This document shows, piece by piece, positions 15,463 through 23,166 of a stretch of 33,697 bases of DNA. Position 1 is the stretch's first letter. Each line of letters begins with the position of its first letter. Source of the stretch: JANRIG01 sp033765235. Lineage in GTDB: Bacteria; Bacteroidota; Bacteroidia; Cytophagales; UBA9547. The notes under the pieces were generated by a model, which had not been told where the DNA came from, searched no databases, and was given only the letters and a program-made list of their open reading frames with translations. The position numbers and the translations under genes were made by a program. The stretch spans positions 1-33,697 of the forward strand of contig JANRIG010000015.1 of the NCBI GenBank assembly GCA_033765235.1, given 5' to 3'.

Positions 15463-16104
15463 ATGAGTATCTCAGAATTTATTACCAACCTTACCAACTC
15501 TCAAGAAATCATCAGAACAGGTGGATTAGTATTAATCACCGCCATTGTGTTTGCGGAGAATGGTCTTTTTTTTGGATTTTTTCTCCCGGGCGATTATTTG
15601 CTATTCTCGGCAGGCTTGCTATGCGGTACCGGCGATTTTGATGTGCCTATAGCTGTGTTGGCTACCTGCATTTGGTGTGCAGCCACTTTGGGCAGCTATG
15701 TAGGATACCTCTCCGGCAAGTTTATTGGTGGCAGATTGCTCAATGCCAAAGACACATGGTACTTTAAAAGAGAATATATTGTGAAAACACGCTATTATTA
15801 TATCAAATATGCAGGTAATACCTTATTAATAGGACGATTTTTGCCAATTGTACGCACTTTTGCACCTATATTGGCAGGTATCATCAAAATGGAGTTCAAA
15901 AGATTTATTTTTTATAACCTTCTTGGAGGCACCATATGGGTGTTGGGCTTAGTGCTTGGAGGCTATTTCCTAGGGCAGCGCTTTCCACAACTACTCCATT
16001 ATATTGAATATATAGTATTAGCCTTTATAGCTGTCACCTCTGTGGTAGTATTAAAAGGACTTATGTCGGCACGCAAAAAAAGCCCCTCTGCTAATAAAAG
16101 TTAA
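15463..16104 (+). CDS. DedA-family membrane protein
   Basis: DedA/SNARE-associated proteins are inner-membrane transporters; recent work links members to undecaprenyl-phosphate or phospholipid flipping. The 213-residue product shows the family layout: FAENGLFFGFFLPGDYLLFS near residue 30, then about five hydrophobic segments, and the conserved GRFLPIVRTFAPILAGI (about 126-142) followed by FYNLLGGTIWV. The conserved acidic and arginine residues (Glu in FAEN, Asp in PGD, Arg in RF and RT) are all present. It stands 76 nt after the peroxidase. The sequence does not show which lipid it moves. Confidence 0.9.
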   Translation: MSISEFITNLTNSQEIIRTGGLVLITAIVFAENGLFFGFFLPGDYLLFSAGLLCGTGDFDVPIAVLATCIWCAATLGSYVGYLSGKFIGGRLLNAKDTWYFKREYIVKTRYYYIKYAGNTLLIGRFLPIVRTFAPILAGIIKMEFKRFIFYNLLGGTIWVLGLVLGGYFLGQRFPQLLHYIEYIVLAFIAVTSVVVLKGLMSARKKSPSANKS

Positions 16105-16122
16105 TATTTGTGTAAATGTTTA

Positions 16123-16146
16123 TGTGCAAAAGCATATTTTAGCACA
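16123..16146. repeat. Inverted repeat upstream of ribokinase
   Basis: TGTGCAAAA (16123-16131) pairs with TTTT-a-GCACA (16137-16146) around a GCATA loop, with one bulged A. It lies between dedA and the ribokinase gene, with TAAATTTG (16163-16170) just downstream. It could be an operator or a weak dedA terminator; no T-tract follows. Confidence 0.3.
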
Positions 16147-16174
16147 CAATTACATACAATAATAAATTTGTGTT

Positions 16175-17077
16175 ATGAAAAACATACTAGTGGTAGGTAG
16201 CAATAATACGGATATGGTGATAAAACTACCCAAATTGCCCACAAGAGGCGAAACCATTACCAACGGGGATTTTTATATATTAAAAGGAGGCAAAGGTGCC
16301 AATCAGGCGGTAGCAGCAGCAAGACTTGGTGGCAATGTCACCTTCATTACCCGTGTAGGCAATGATGTATACGGCACTGAAAATATTCATAATTTTGAGG
16401 CGGAAGGCATTGATACAAAATATATTACCACTGATAATCAAGCACACTCAGGCATAGCAGTGATAATGGTAGGAGGCGTGGGCGAAAATTATCTGGCAGT
16501 GGCCCCGGGTGCCAATAATACCCTTACCCCTGAAATTGTATCAACTTTTGATAATAAAATAATAGCCTCAGATATCATACTTTTGCAACTTGAAATACCT
16601 ATAGAAACTAACCTGTATGTAGCAAAACTTGCCAAAAAACATGGCAAAATGGTGATATTAAATCCTGCCCCTGCTACCCCATTGCCCCGCGAAATATTTA
16701 ACTATATAGATATATTTACCCCAAACGAGACAGAGGCAGAAGTGATATCAGGCATTAAGTTGCAGGCTGATGCTGATGTATATACTGTAGCCAATGCCTT
16801 GTCAGGGTTAGGTATAAAGCAAGTCATTATCACATTAGGCGAAAAAGGGGTATATGTGCACCGTGAGCCACAGGGCATGATAGTGCCTGCACCCAAGGTG
16901 CAAGCGGTAGATACTACTGCTGCAGGAGATACGTTTAATGGCGGTCTTGCGGTAGCATTGGCCGAAGGCAAATCTATAGATGAGGCATGCAAATTAGGGG
17001 TAGAGGCTGCATCCATATCTGTGACAAGGCTGGGAGCACAGCCCTCTATCCCTAAGCGCAGTGAGGTAAAAGTGTAA
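16175..17077 (+). CDS. rbsK: Ribokinase (PfkB family)
   Basis: Ribokinase phosphorylates D-ribose to ribose 5-phosphate with ATP. The 300-residue product carries PfkB signatures: the N-terminal GGKGANQAVAAARLGG (38-53) and the C-terminal DTTAAGDTFNGGLAVAL starting at residue 246, with the catalytic base Asp252 and the anion-hole GAGD-like loop. NPAPATPLP and FTPNETEAE are typical of true ribokinases rather than fructokinases. No ribose transporter or repressor is adjacent, so it may serve nucleoside salvage (inference). TAAATTTG lies 4 nt before the ATG, too close to be a standard promoter unless the transcript is nearly leaderless. Confidence 0.93.
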   Translation: MKNILVVGSNNTDMVIKLPKLPTRGETITNGDFYILKGGKGANQAVAAARLGGNVTFITRVGNDVYGTENIHNFEAEGIDTKYITTDNQAHSGIAVIMVGGVGENYLAVAPGANNTLTPEIVSTFDNKIIASDIILLQLEIPIETNLYVAKLAKKHGKMVILNPAPATPLPREIFNYIDIFTPNETEAEVISGIKLQADADVYTVANALSGLGIKQVIITLGEKGVYVHREPQGMIVPAPKVQAVDTTAAGDTFNGGLAVALAEGKSIDEACKLGVEAASISVTRLGAQPSIPKRSEVKV

Positions 17078-17110
17078 TATATTGGGGGGGGGTAATTAGT
17101 CGGCTAATGC

Positions 17111-17389
17111 TCAATGCCTATCGGAGTGTCCAAGGTTTTTGTCGGGGGCTACTACATCGCGGATTATTTGCTTGAGCACTTTTATCTCTACAAATTGACC
17201 TTCACTTTTGCGGTCAAATACTACCTTTTCATTTACCTTTACTTCAAATTTGCCTCCTGTAGCACTGGGTATGAGTGCTACTTGTGATATTTCGGTATCA
17301 AAGGTAGTGAGTAGCTCCTGAGCCATCCAAGCTGCACGAATGAGCCATCCGCACTTGGGGCAATATTCTATAGATATGTTATTTTTCAT
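17111..17389 (-). CDS. SelT/SelW/SelH (Rdx) family protein with CxxC
   Basis: The 92-residue product has a thioredoxin-like Rdx fold signature: beta strand IEYCPKCGW with Cys10 and Cys13, then a helix (WMAQELLTTF), a strand region GGKFEVKVNEKVVFDRK, and the closing helix region VLKQIIRDVV. In animal SelW the second position is selenocysteine; here both codons are TGC, so it is the cysteine form. A redox function is inferred. Its ATG overlaps the stop of the GT4 gene (ATGA at 17386-17389), so the two are probably translated together, although no shared pathway is obvious. Confidence 0.88.
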   Translation of the reverse strand: MKNNISIEYCPKCGWLIRAAWMAQELLTTFDTEISQVALIPSATGGKFEVKVNEKVVFDRKSEGQFVEIKVLKQIIRDVVAPDKNLGHSDRH

Positions 17390-18687
17390 GGGCTTATACA
17401 GTTTAATAATTCTGCCAATTGCTTGGTTTGATACTTTCGTGAATAGATTTCAATATTACTAAATTTTACATAATCTTTGTGCTCTTTATAATGTTGGTAA
17501 AGTGTGCGTATGTTTGCCTTTAGGGCAGTCAAATCATCAAAGTCAGATACCAATCCTGTGTTGGTATCATATATCACCTGTGCTGCTTCGCCACTTACCG
17601 GACCTATACACAGTATAGGTCTGCGGGCTGCCAAGTATTCGTATATTTTGCCGGTGAGTATGCCTTGGGCATTGGCAGTACGGTTTACTGAGAGGTATAA
17701 GACTTGGGCTTTTTGCTGTATACCAACTATTTCATAATGAGGAATGTAAGGGTATATTTCTACCTGTTTGTTTAAGTTATATTTTGCTATGGATTCTATG
17801 ACAGAGGGGTCGTTTTTGCCATACAGTTTTACTATCAAATCTTTTTTAATATCTTCATCTTCGGCACATACTGAGGATACGGCCTGCCAAAACACCTCAT
17901 GGTTGCGCGACTTGCCCATCATGCCTATATGTACTAAGCTGAATTGAGTGTCGCGAGACACATTTTGGGTGTGTTGTATGTCTTCTTCATCAAAACCGTT
18001 GGAAATAATATCTACGTGTATGCCACTGTTATTTTCAAGTCCTTGCCCCCATGTACGGCTCACACACACCACTTTATCTGCGGTTTGCAATACCATTTTT
18101 TCAAGTTTAATGTGCATATTTCGAACCCAATCAGTCATTTTGAGGTCTTCCCAATAGTCTATCTGTGTCCATGGGTCTCTGAAATCTGCCAGCCATGGTA
18201 TATGGTGCTTTTTTTTAAGTGCCATACCTATCAGGTGCATACTGTGCGGAGGACCTGTGGTGACTATGGCATTTATTTGGTGTTTGGCTATATATTTTGA
18301 GAGATAATGTACAGAAGGGCTTATCCACAGCATGCGTGCATCGGGCACAAAAAGGTTGCTTCTTACCCACATAGAGAGCTTTTCTGCCCATGAGTTAGAT
18401 TTTTTCTGATGCATGTATCCTGCCACCAGCTTATCATCTTTTTTTTTGCCGGTGATCATTTTGAATAGTGCATAGGGTTCTGTTGGCTTTGTTTTTAGTA
18501 TTTTAATATTTTTGGGTACTTCTGCCTCAAGCGAGTGGTCTATCTCAAAATACTCGCCGCCTTTGGAGGTATATACTACTGGCATCCAGCCATATTGCTG
18601 TAAGTATTTTACAAATTTCAAGGGTCTTTGCACACCGGACCCCCCCGAAGGTGGCCAATAGTAGGTGATGAATAGTACTTTTTTCAA
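17386..18687 (-). CDS. GT4-like glycosyltransferase
   Basis: This 433-residue product has the two-domain GT-B layout. The N-terminal domain starts MKKVLFITYYWPPSGGSGVQ, which binds the acceptor, and includes IVTTGPPHSMHLIG and WLADFRDPW. The C-terminal domain contains LTGKIYEYLAARRPIL (about 340-356), the E-x7-E-like nucleotide-sugar site of family 4. The donor and acceptor sugars are unknown. The start is TTG at 18687: the next upstream in-frame codons reach TAA with no ATG, and the first internal Met (residue 35) would remove the conserved N-terminus. It is followed by the SelW-like gene with a 4-nt overlap. Confidence 0.9.
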   Translation of the reverse strand: MKKVLFITYYWPPSGGSGVQRPLKFVKYLQQYGWMPVVYTSKGGEYFEIDHSLEAEVPKNIKILKTKPTEPYALFKMITGKKKDDKLVAGYMHQKKSNSWAEKLSMWVRSNLFVPDARMLWISPSVHYLSKYIAKHQINAIVTTGPPHSMHLIGMALKKKHHIPWLADFRDPWTQIDYWEDLKMTDWVRNMHIKLEKMVLQTADKVVCVSRTWGQGLENNSGIHVDIISNGFDEEDIQHTQNVSRDTQFSLVHIGMMGKSRNHEVFWQAVSSVCAEDEDIKKDLIVKLYGKNDPSVIESIAKYNLNKQVEIYPYIPHYEIVGIQQKAQVLYLSVNRTANAQGILTGKIYEYLAARRPILCIGPVSGEAAQVIYDTNTGLVSDFDDLTALKANIRTLYQHYKEHKDYVKFSNIEIYSRKYQTKQLAELLNCISP

Positions 18688-18815
18688 TAGTGTAATTACA
18701 TGTAAAATACAATATTAAGACATATTTATAAAAAAAATGATAAAATGCGCTTACCTTTCTTAATGCAGATGTATATATATAAAAAATATCCACGTTTCCA
18801 AGTTTATAGTTTTGT

Positions 18816-18847
18816 AAAAACGCCCTTAAATATTTAAGGGCGTTTTT
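18816..18847 (-). terminator. Strong hairpin terminator downstream of the GT2 gene
   Basis: ACGCCCTTAAA, loop TAT, TTTAAGGGCGT is a perfect stem extended by A and T tracts on both sides (AAAAA...TTTTT). It lies just after the GT2 stop codon at 18851 on the minus strand. It separates surE-GT2 from the GT4-SelW pair and, being symmetric, would stop transcription from either side. Confidence 0.85.
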
Positions 18848-18850
18848 TTT

Positions 18851-19723
18851 TTATACAATAATGTAATTTTTATAGCCTATTTCAATGCCTGTGTATCTTT
18901 TTAGCCAGATTTTTATTATTTCTTTGGGTGTAAATTTATTCATGGATATATCATGGTCAAAGTGCCAGTTTTTTTGGGCTATTCTTTGTAGCATTACCTG
19001 CGGGTGCGTGTCTTGAAATGGGGTGAGAGAGTCAATGTTTTTATCGTATTCAAATTGGGGTGTTTTGGCCACATTTTTGTCTACCCAATCATCTTGATGC
19101 CAATATTTATTAAAATTTTCTTGTTTTTTTTGCATGGCTGCGGGCATTTTTACCCACCCGTAGTGATATATATAGGCATCTATAAGTTTTACATTGAGTT
19201 TGGTGTTGCCATTTTTTCTGAACCCCATTGCATCTTTGTAAGAATGTATGGCAGGGTTGTTTTTCACTACTCTTATCTCATACGGATACCACCTTGGCGA
19301 TGCACCTACGTAGTCATAAGACCCATAAAAATGAAGATATTTGAATAGCAGCCCGTCTATATTGCTATCATTAGCATACTTATTCATGGCATTTGTTACG
19401 GTATTGATGTATTTTTCATGCAATACTTCATCGCCTTGTATGTACACACACCAGTCGCTGTGGCTTGATACTGCTTTTAGTGCCTTGTCTGTCTCTACGG
19501 CCAACACGCTACCACCTGAGCGCAGAGTATCATCCCACACGGTATCTATAATTTTTATTTTGCTTGAATTTATATTTTCTATAAGTTCTCGTGTATTGTC
19601 ATCAGACTTGCCCACTGCTACTACTACTTCATCGCACAGTGGCATGATTGATTGTATGGCTTCTACGATTGGGTAGTCATATATGATGGCATTGCGAATG
19701 AATGTGAAGCCCGATACCTTCAT
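18851..19723 (-). CDS. GT2-like glycosyltransferase
   Basis: The 290-residue product begins VSGFTFIRNAIIYDYPIVEA and has QGDEVLHE at 96-103, the acidic metal/nucleotide site of a GT-A fold, followed by LHFYGSYDYVGASPRWYPYE. Proteins of this group are often annotated glycosyltransferase family 2 and sit in surface-glycan loci. Its substrate is unknown. The ATG follows the surE stop codon TAG with no base between, so the two genes are translationally coupled; a strong terminator follows it. Confidence 0.85.
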   Translation of the reverse strand: MKVSGFTFIRNAIIYDYPIVEAIQSIMPLCDEVVVAVGKSDDNTRELIENINSSKIKIIDTVWDDTLRSGGSVLAVETDKALKAVSSHSDWCVYIQGDEVLHEKYINTVTNAMNKYANDSNIDGLLFKYLHFYGSYDYVGASPRWYPYEIRVVKNNPAIHSYKDAMGFRKNGNTKLNVKLIDAYIYHYGWVKMPAAMQKKQENFNKYWHQDDWVDKNVAKTPQFEYDKNIDSLTPFQDTHPQVMLQRIAQKNWHFDHDISMNKFTPKEIIKIWLKRYTGIEIGYKNYIIV

Positions 19724-20506
19724 CTACCACTTCCAGTTTTTTTGCAAGTATTCTGCTGCGGTGTCAGAGGTGAGGTCAAACATACAAGGCACAATAGAAA
19801 CAAACCCGTTGGCCAGTGCCCACTCATCGGTATCGGTACCTGTGTCATTATTTACCAAATCGCCGGTAGTCCAAAAGTAGTCTCTGCCGTAGGGGTCGGT
19901 ACGTTTTTCATACTCTTCCTGAAATTTTGCTAAAGCTTGTCTGCATATTTTTATACCTTTTATGGGCATTTGAGACTGGGGTGGAAGGTTTACATTGAGT
20001 GCGGTATGTTTAGGAAGTTTGTTGGTCAATGTTTGCAATATTATATGCTCAATATATGTATGAGTGTGTGCAAATTCTGCATTTTCACCATAATCGCAAA
20101 GCGAAAAGCCTATAGCAGGAATGCACTCTATGGCTGCCTCTATGGCTGCAGACATGGTGCCTGAGTATATCACACTTATGCTGGAGTTGCTGCCATGGTT
20201 CACACCGCTGAGCACTATGTCTATGTTTCTGTTTTTGAGCACATAATTTTTGGCTATTTTCACACAGTCTGCAGGTGTGCCCGAGCATTCATAGGCTTCT
20301 ATATGGCCAAATATGCTGCTTTTTCTGAGCCTGAGAGGCTCAAATATGGTGATAGCGTGCCCCATACCCGACTGCGGACTATCAGGGGCTACTACTACTA
20401 CATGACCAATTTTGGCAGCCACATTTACCAGCACTTCTATGCCTTTGGAGGTAATGCCATCATCGTTTGTGACTAATATTAGTGGTTTATCATCGTTATT
20501 CAACAT
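19724..20506 (-). CDS. surE: 5'/3'-nucleotidase SurE
   Basis: SurE is a metal-dependent phosphatase that hydrolyses nucleoside 5'- and 3'-monophosphates in the cytoplasm and aids stationary-phase survival. The 260-residue product has the whole active-site set: TNDDG at 13-17 (Asp15, Asp16), APDSPQSGMGHAIT with Ser46, SGVNHGSN with Asn103, and YSGTMSAAIEA. The usual SurE partner genes (pcm, rpoS) are absent, as normal in Bacteroidota. It is first in a two-gene unit with a GT2 gene. A TAnnTTTG-like element (TACATTTG, minus strand, 20526-20533) lies 20 nt upstream without a clear -33. Confidence 0.95.
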   Translation of the reverse strand: MLNNDDKPLILVTNDDGITSKGIEVLVNVAAKIGHVVVVAPDSPQSGMGHAITIFEPLRLRKSSIFGHIEAYECSGTPADCVKIAKNYVLKNRNIDIVLSGVNHGSNSSISVIYSGTMSAAIEAAIECIPAIGFSLCDYGENAEFAHTHTYIEHIILQTLTNKLPKHTALNVNLPPQSQMPIKGIKICRQALAKFQEEYEKRTDPYGRDYFWTTGDLVNNDTGTDTDEWALANGFVSIVPCMFDLTSDTAAEYLQKNWKW

Positions 20507-20747
20507 ATAAGGTAGGCGTTTTTGACAAATGTAGCAACTATTAGCGCACGAAAATATTATTATAACAAAATTATAAAGCTCATTGCTTTGATACCAATAC
20601 TTGTGGTGCAGATGCTATAAGCAGAGTAGTTTCTCTCATATTATAAATATTACATTAATTATAGACACTCAGCACCGTACATTGACCCTACGCCACCAGC
20701 AACTTCACCGGCGTGTAATATAGCTGCAATACGATATATATATTCAT
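20507..20747. other. Intergenic gap with an unexplained less AT-rich patch (about 20665-20725)
   Basis: This 241-nt gap lies between surE and the MBL nuclease gene. Bases 20507-20664 are AT-rich and hold the likely surE promoter. From about 20665 to 20725 composition shifts toward G and C (ACTCAGCACCGTACATTGAC, then CGCCACCAGCAACTTCACCG). CGCC (20691-20694) and GGCG (20710-20713) could form a small stem. On the minus strand it reads LQLYYTPVKLLVA before a stop. I cannot assign it; it may be a repeat remnant. Confidence 0.35.
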
Positions 20748-22136
20748 TCAAATACCTTTGAATATTTCAAATGATTCTAAATATTCGGGCACAGTCACAT
20801 TCCAGCCAAACTGGTTTTTGATAGTTTGTCCAAATGCTGCCATATTTTCAGGCTCTCCATGTACTATAAATGTGTTTTTAGGAGCTGATTTAAAATTTTT
20901 GAGCCATTTAAGCAGTTCTTTTTTATCGGCGTGTGCAGAGAGTCCGTCTAGGTGTACCACGTGGCACTTGATATGCACATCTTCGCCAAATATGCGCACT
21001 GTCTTTTCTCCATCGAGTATGCTGCGCCCACGGGTGCCTACCGCTTGATAACCTACAAAAAGAATGGTGTCTTGAGGTTTAGGCAGCCTGTTGTACAGGT
21101 GATGCAGTATCCTGCCTCCGTTGCACATACCACTCGATGAAATGATAATGGCTTTGCTTTTGATTTGGTTAATGGCTATTGACTCTTGCTGGCTGCGAAA
21201 GTAGCGCACATTTTGAAAATCAAATATAGAAATGGCTTGATCTTGCAAGGTGTGAAAGGTCTTGTTTCGCTTGTATATGCCCGTAGCACTTATGCCCATG
21301 GGGCTATCTACAAATATGGGTACAGAAGGTATTTTTCGCTCCTCTATCAGTTGCTTAAAATAGAATATAAGAGTCTGTGTGCGCCCTACTGCAAATGCGG
21401 GTATGAGTATGCATCCTCCTTTGGCAAAGGCTTCATTTACTACTTTGGCCAGTAGGTCTTTGGGATTGTCTACCGGGTTTTCTTTGTTGCCATAGGTAGA
21501 TTCTACCAGTAATATATCAGCTTCTTTGATAGAAGTAGGGTTTCGGAGTATGGGTGTGTTATATCTGCCCAAATCACCCGAAAACACTATTTTTTTATTT
21601 TGGTTGTCGCCCTTTATGTATAGCTCTACTATAGCCGAGCCAAGTATATGACCTGCGTCTTCAAACTGTAGCGAAAGCTTATCTGTAATACGTATGCTTT
21701 CTTTGTAGCCATATCCTACAATGTAGGGCAGCATATTGGTCACATCTTCGGTGTTATAAAGCGGTTGGGGTTTTTCATGCTTTGAGTATCCTTTTCTATA
21801 AGCATATTCTGCCTCCTCTTCTTGCAACTTGGCAGAGTCCAGCAGCATGATTTCGAGTAGGTCTTTGGTGGCTTGTGTGCATATCACTTTACCTTTGAAG
21901 CCCTCCTTGTAAAGCTTGGGCAAGTACCCCGAGTGGTCTATGTGGGCGTGTGAGAGTATTATGCATTTGATGAGTTTTGGATTTACAGGAAATTCTTCCC
22001 AGTTTTTTAACCTCAAGTCTTTGAGACCTTGAAATAGTCCACAGTCTATAAGAAACTTATTTTCATCAATTTCTAACAAATATTTGGAACCTGTCACTGA
22101 TTTGGCTCCACCCAAAAACCTAAGTCTGATATTCAA
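20748..22136 (-). CDS. Metallo-beta-lactamase/beta-CASP nuclease with RNA-specificity domain
   Basis: The 462-residue product is a beta-CASP metallo-beta-lactamase protein, related to CPSF/RNase J-type RNA-processing enzymes. Motifs from the TTG start at 22136: GAKSVTGSKYLLE, HAHIDH at 63-68 (zinc ligands), GDLGRYNTPIL, LLVESTYGNKE (beta-CASP motif A), AFAVGRTQTL, SSSGMCNGGRILHHL and the C-terminal HLDGLSAHAD and FIVHGEPENM. The longer reading starts at another TTG (22181), which lies inside a TAnnTTTG box, so the start at 22136, giving MNIRLRFLGG, is favoured. It stands alone between two gaps. Its RNA target is unknown. Confidence 0.9.
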   Translation of the reverse strand: MNIRLRFLGGAKSVTGSKYLLEIDENKFLIDCGLFQGLKDLRLKNWEEFPVNPKLIKCIILSHAHIDHSGYLPKLYKEGFKGKVICTQATKDLLEIMLLDSAKLQEEEAEYAYRKGYSKHEKPQPLYNTEDVTNMLPYIVGYGYKESIRITDKLSLQFEDAGHILGSAIVELYIKGDNQNKKIVFSGDLGRYNTPILRNPTSIKEADILLVESTYGNKENPVDNPKDLLAKVVNEAFAKGGCILIPAFAVGRTQTLIFYFKQLIEERKIPSVPIFVDSPMGISATGIYKRNKTFHTLQDQAISIFDFQNVRYFRSQQESIAINQIKSKAIIISSSGMCNGGRILHHLYNRLPKPQDTILFVGYQAVGTRGRSILDGEKTVRIFGEDVHIKCHVVHLDGLSAHADKKELLKWLKNFKSAPKNTFIVHGEPENMAAFGQTIKNQFGWNVTVPEYLESFEIFKGI

Positions 22137-22178
22137 GTATATATAATTATGGTGCGTGAATATACATCGTACAAACGC

Positions 22179-22186
22179 CAAAGTTA
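22179..22186 (-). promoter_or_regulatory. Candidate -7 box for the MBL nuclease gene
   Basis: TAACTTTG on the minus strand matches TAnnTTTG exactly, about 43 nt before the TTG start at 22136. Its own last bases form the alternative TTG start at 22181, which transcription from this box could not include. No -33 TTG is seen at normal distance. Confidence 0.35.
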
Positions 22187-22297
22187 TTCACAGAATTAAA
22201 TAAATTATTATGTATAAATAAAAAAAATAAATAAGTTTATGATTTCATTGGTTTTCAGGCGTTTGCATATTTTGTACTATTAATTCTTTATTTATTT

Positions 22298-22894
22298 ATG
22301 TTTTGGTATCACGATGAAGTGAATAGGCTCCGTGCCAAATCTGTATCTGACTCAGCTAAAAAGAAAGTAGTATTTTACGGCAGTTCCAGTATCAGGCTTT
22401 GGGATACATTGGAGAGCGACTTTGAACTTATTTGTCAGTCTGTAAATGCAGGTTTTGGTGGCAGCACGTTGGCTGCTTGTGCTTGGTTTTTTGATGAACT
22501 CATACCCGTATTTGCACCTGATGCTTTGATGATATATGCAGGTGACAATGACTTGGGCGATGGCAGGCACCCGGAGGAAATACACAACCATTTTTTGGCA
22601 TTGATATACAAAATAAGATTAAGATATCCCCACATGCCTGTTACCTATATCAGTATAAAGCCCAGCCCTGCCAGATGGTATATTAACGATCGCATACACT
22701 ACACTAACAAAATCATAGCAGACTCCACAGCTGTGATGGACAATACTTATTATTTGGACATTTACAGCCAAATGTTGGATGCAAAGTCATTGCCCTTAAA
22801 AGAATATTACCTGCCTGACGGACTGCACCTTAGCAAAAAAGGATATAAAGTATGGAAAAAAACAATAGGTGAGCACTTGCAGAGCATGGTATAA
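22298..22894 (+). CDS. SGNH/GDSL-type hydrolase
   Basis: SGNH hydrolases are esterases that often remove acetyl groups from sugars or hydrolyse lipids. The 198-residue product has block I as VFYGSSSIRLW (GSSS at 28-31, with Ser30 as probable nucleophile in place of GDS), NAGFGGSTLA (block II glycine), YAGDNDLG (block III Asn) and DGLHLSKKGY with Asp174 and His177. No signal peptide is seen, so it should be cytoplasmic. The gene is monocistronic, divergent from the MBL gene; TATTTTG about 25 nt upstream may be part of its promoter. The substrate is unknown. Confidence 0.88.
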   Translation: MFWYHDEVNRLRAKSVSDSAKKKVVFYGSSSIRLWDTLESDFELICQSVNAGFGGSTLAACAWFFDELIPVFAPDALMIYAGDNDLGDGRHPEEIHNHFLALIYKIRLRYPHMPVTYISIKPSPARWYINDRIHYTNKIIADSTAVMDNTYYLDIYSQMLDAKSLPLKEYYLPDGLHLSKKGYKVWKKTIGEHLQSMV

Positions 22895-23164
22895 TCATGA
22901 AAAATGCGAAGTCATTTTTTCGTATTCATCAAAAGTAGTTTTTATATCTTCTATTAATGGCTGAATATTAGGGCTGCCTACCGAAAAGTCAATATTATTG
23001 GCCTGAAAAAAAGAAAATATTAACCCAATCAGAAAAATATCAGGCAGGTCATCGGGTGATAGTTTATGAGGTATTAATATTTCTGCATGGTGAGTACTTA
23101 TGTATTGCATAAGCTCCTTATAGGCTTGTGGGCAATGCTGTTGGATATATTTTATGATACTCAT
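22895..23164 (-). CDS. Conserved-looking small hypothetical protein after CcmF
   Basis: This 89-residue product starts MSIIKYIQQHCPQAYKE and contains a hydrophobic middle segment (IFLIGLIFSFFQ) and an acidic end (TTFDEYEKM). The ATG at 23164 lies 2 nt after the ccmF stop, which supports translation coupled to ccmF. A longer frame extends into ccmF but has no advantage. I do not recognise the family. Co-transcription with a haem-lyase subunit may hint at an envelope or respiration role, but nothing in the sequence proves it. Confidence 0.6.
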   Translation of the reverse strand: MSIIKYIQQHCPQAYKELMQYISTHHAEILIPHKLSPDDLPDIFLIGLIFSFFQANNIDFSVGSPNIQPLIEDIKTTFDEYEKMTSHFS

Positions 23165-23166
23165 AG

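Noticed and set aside
17347..17363. Possible selenocysteine (UGA) in the SelW-like gene
   Set aside because: Both positions of the CxxC motif are TGC codons and the frame has no internal TGA; it is the plain cysteine form.
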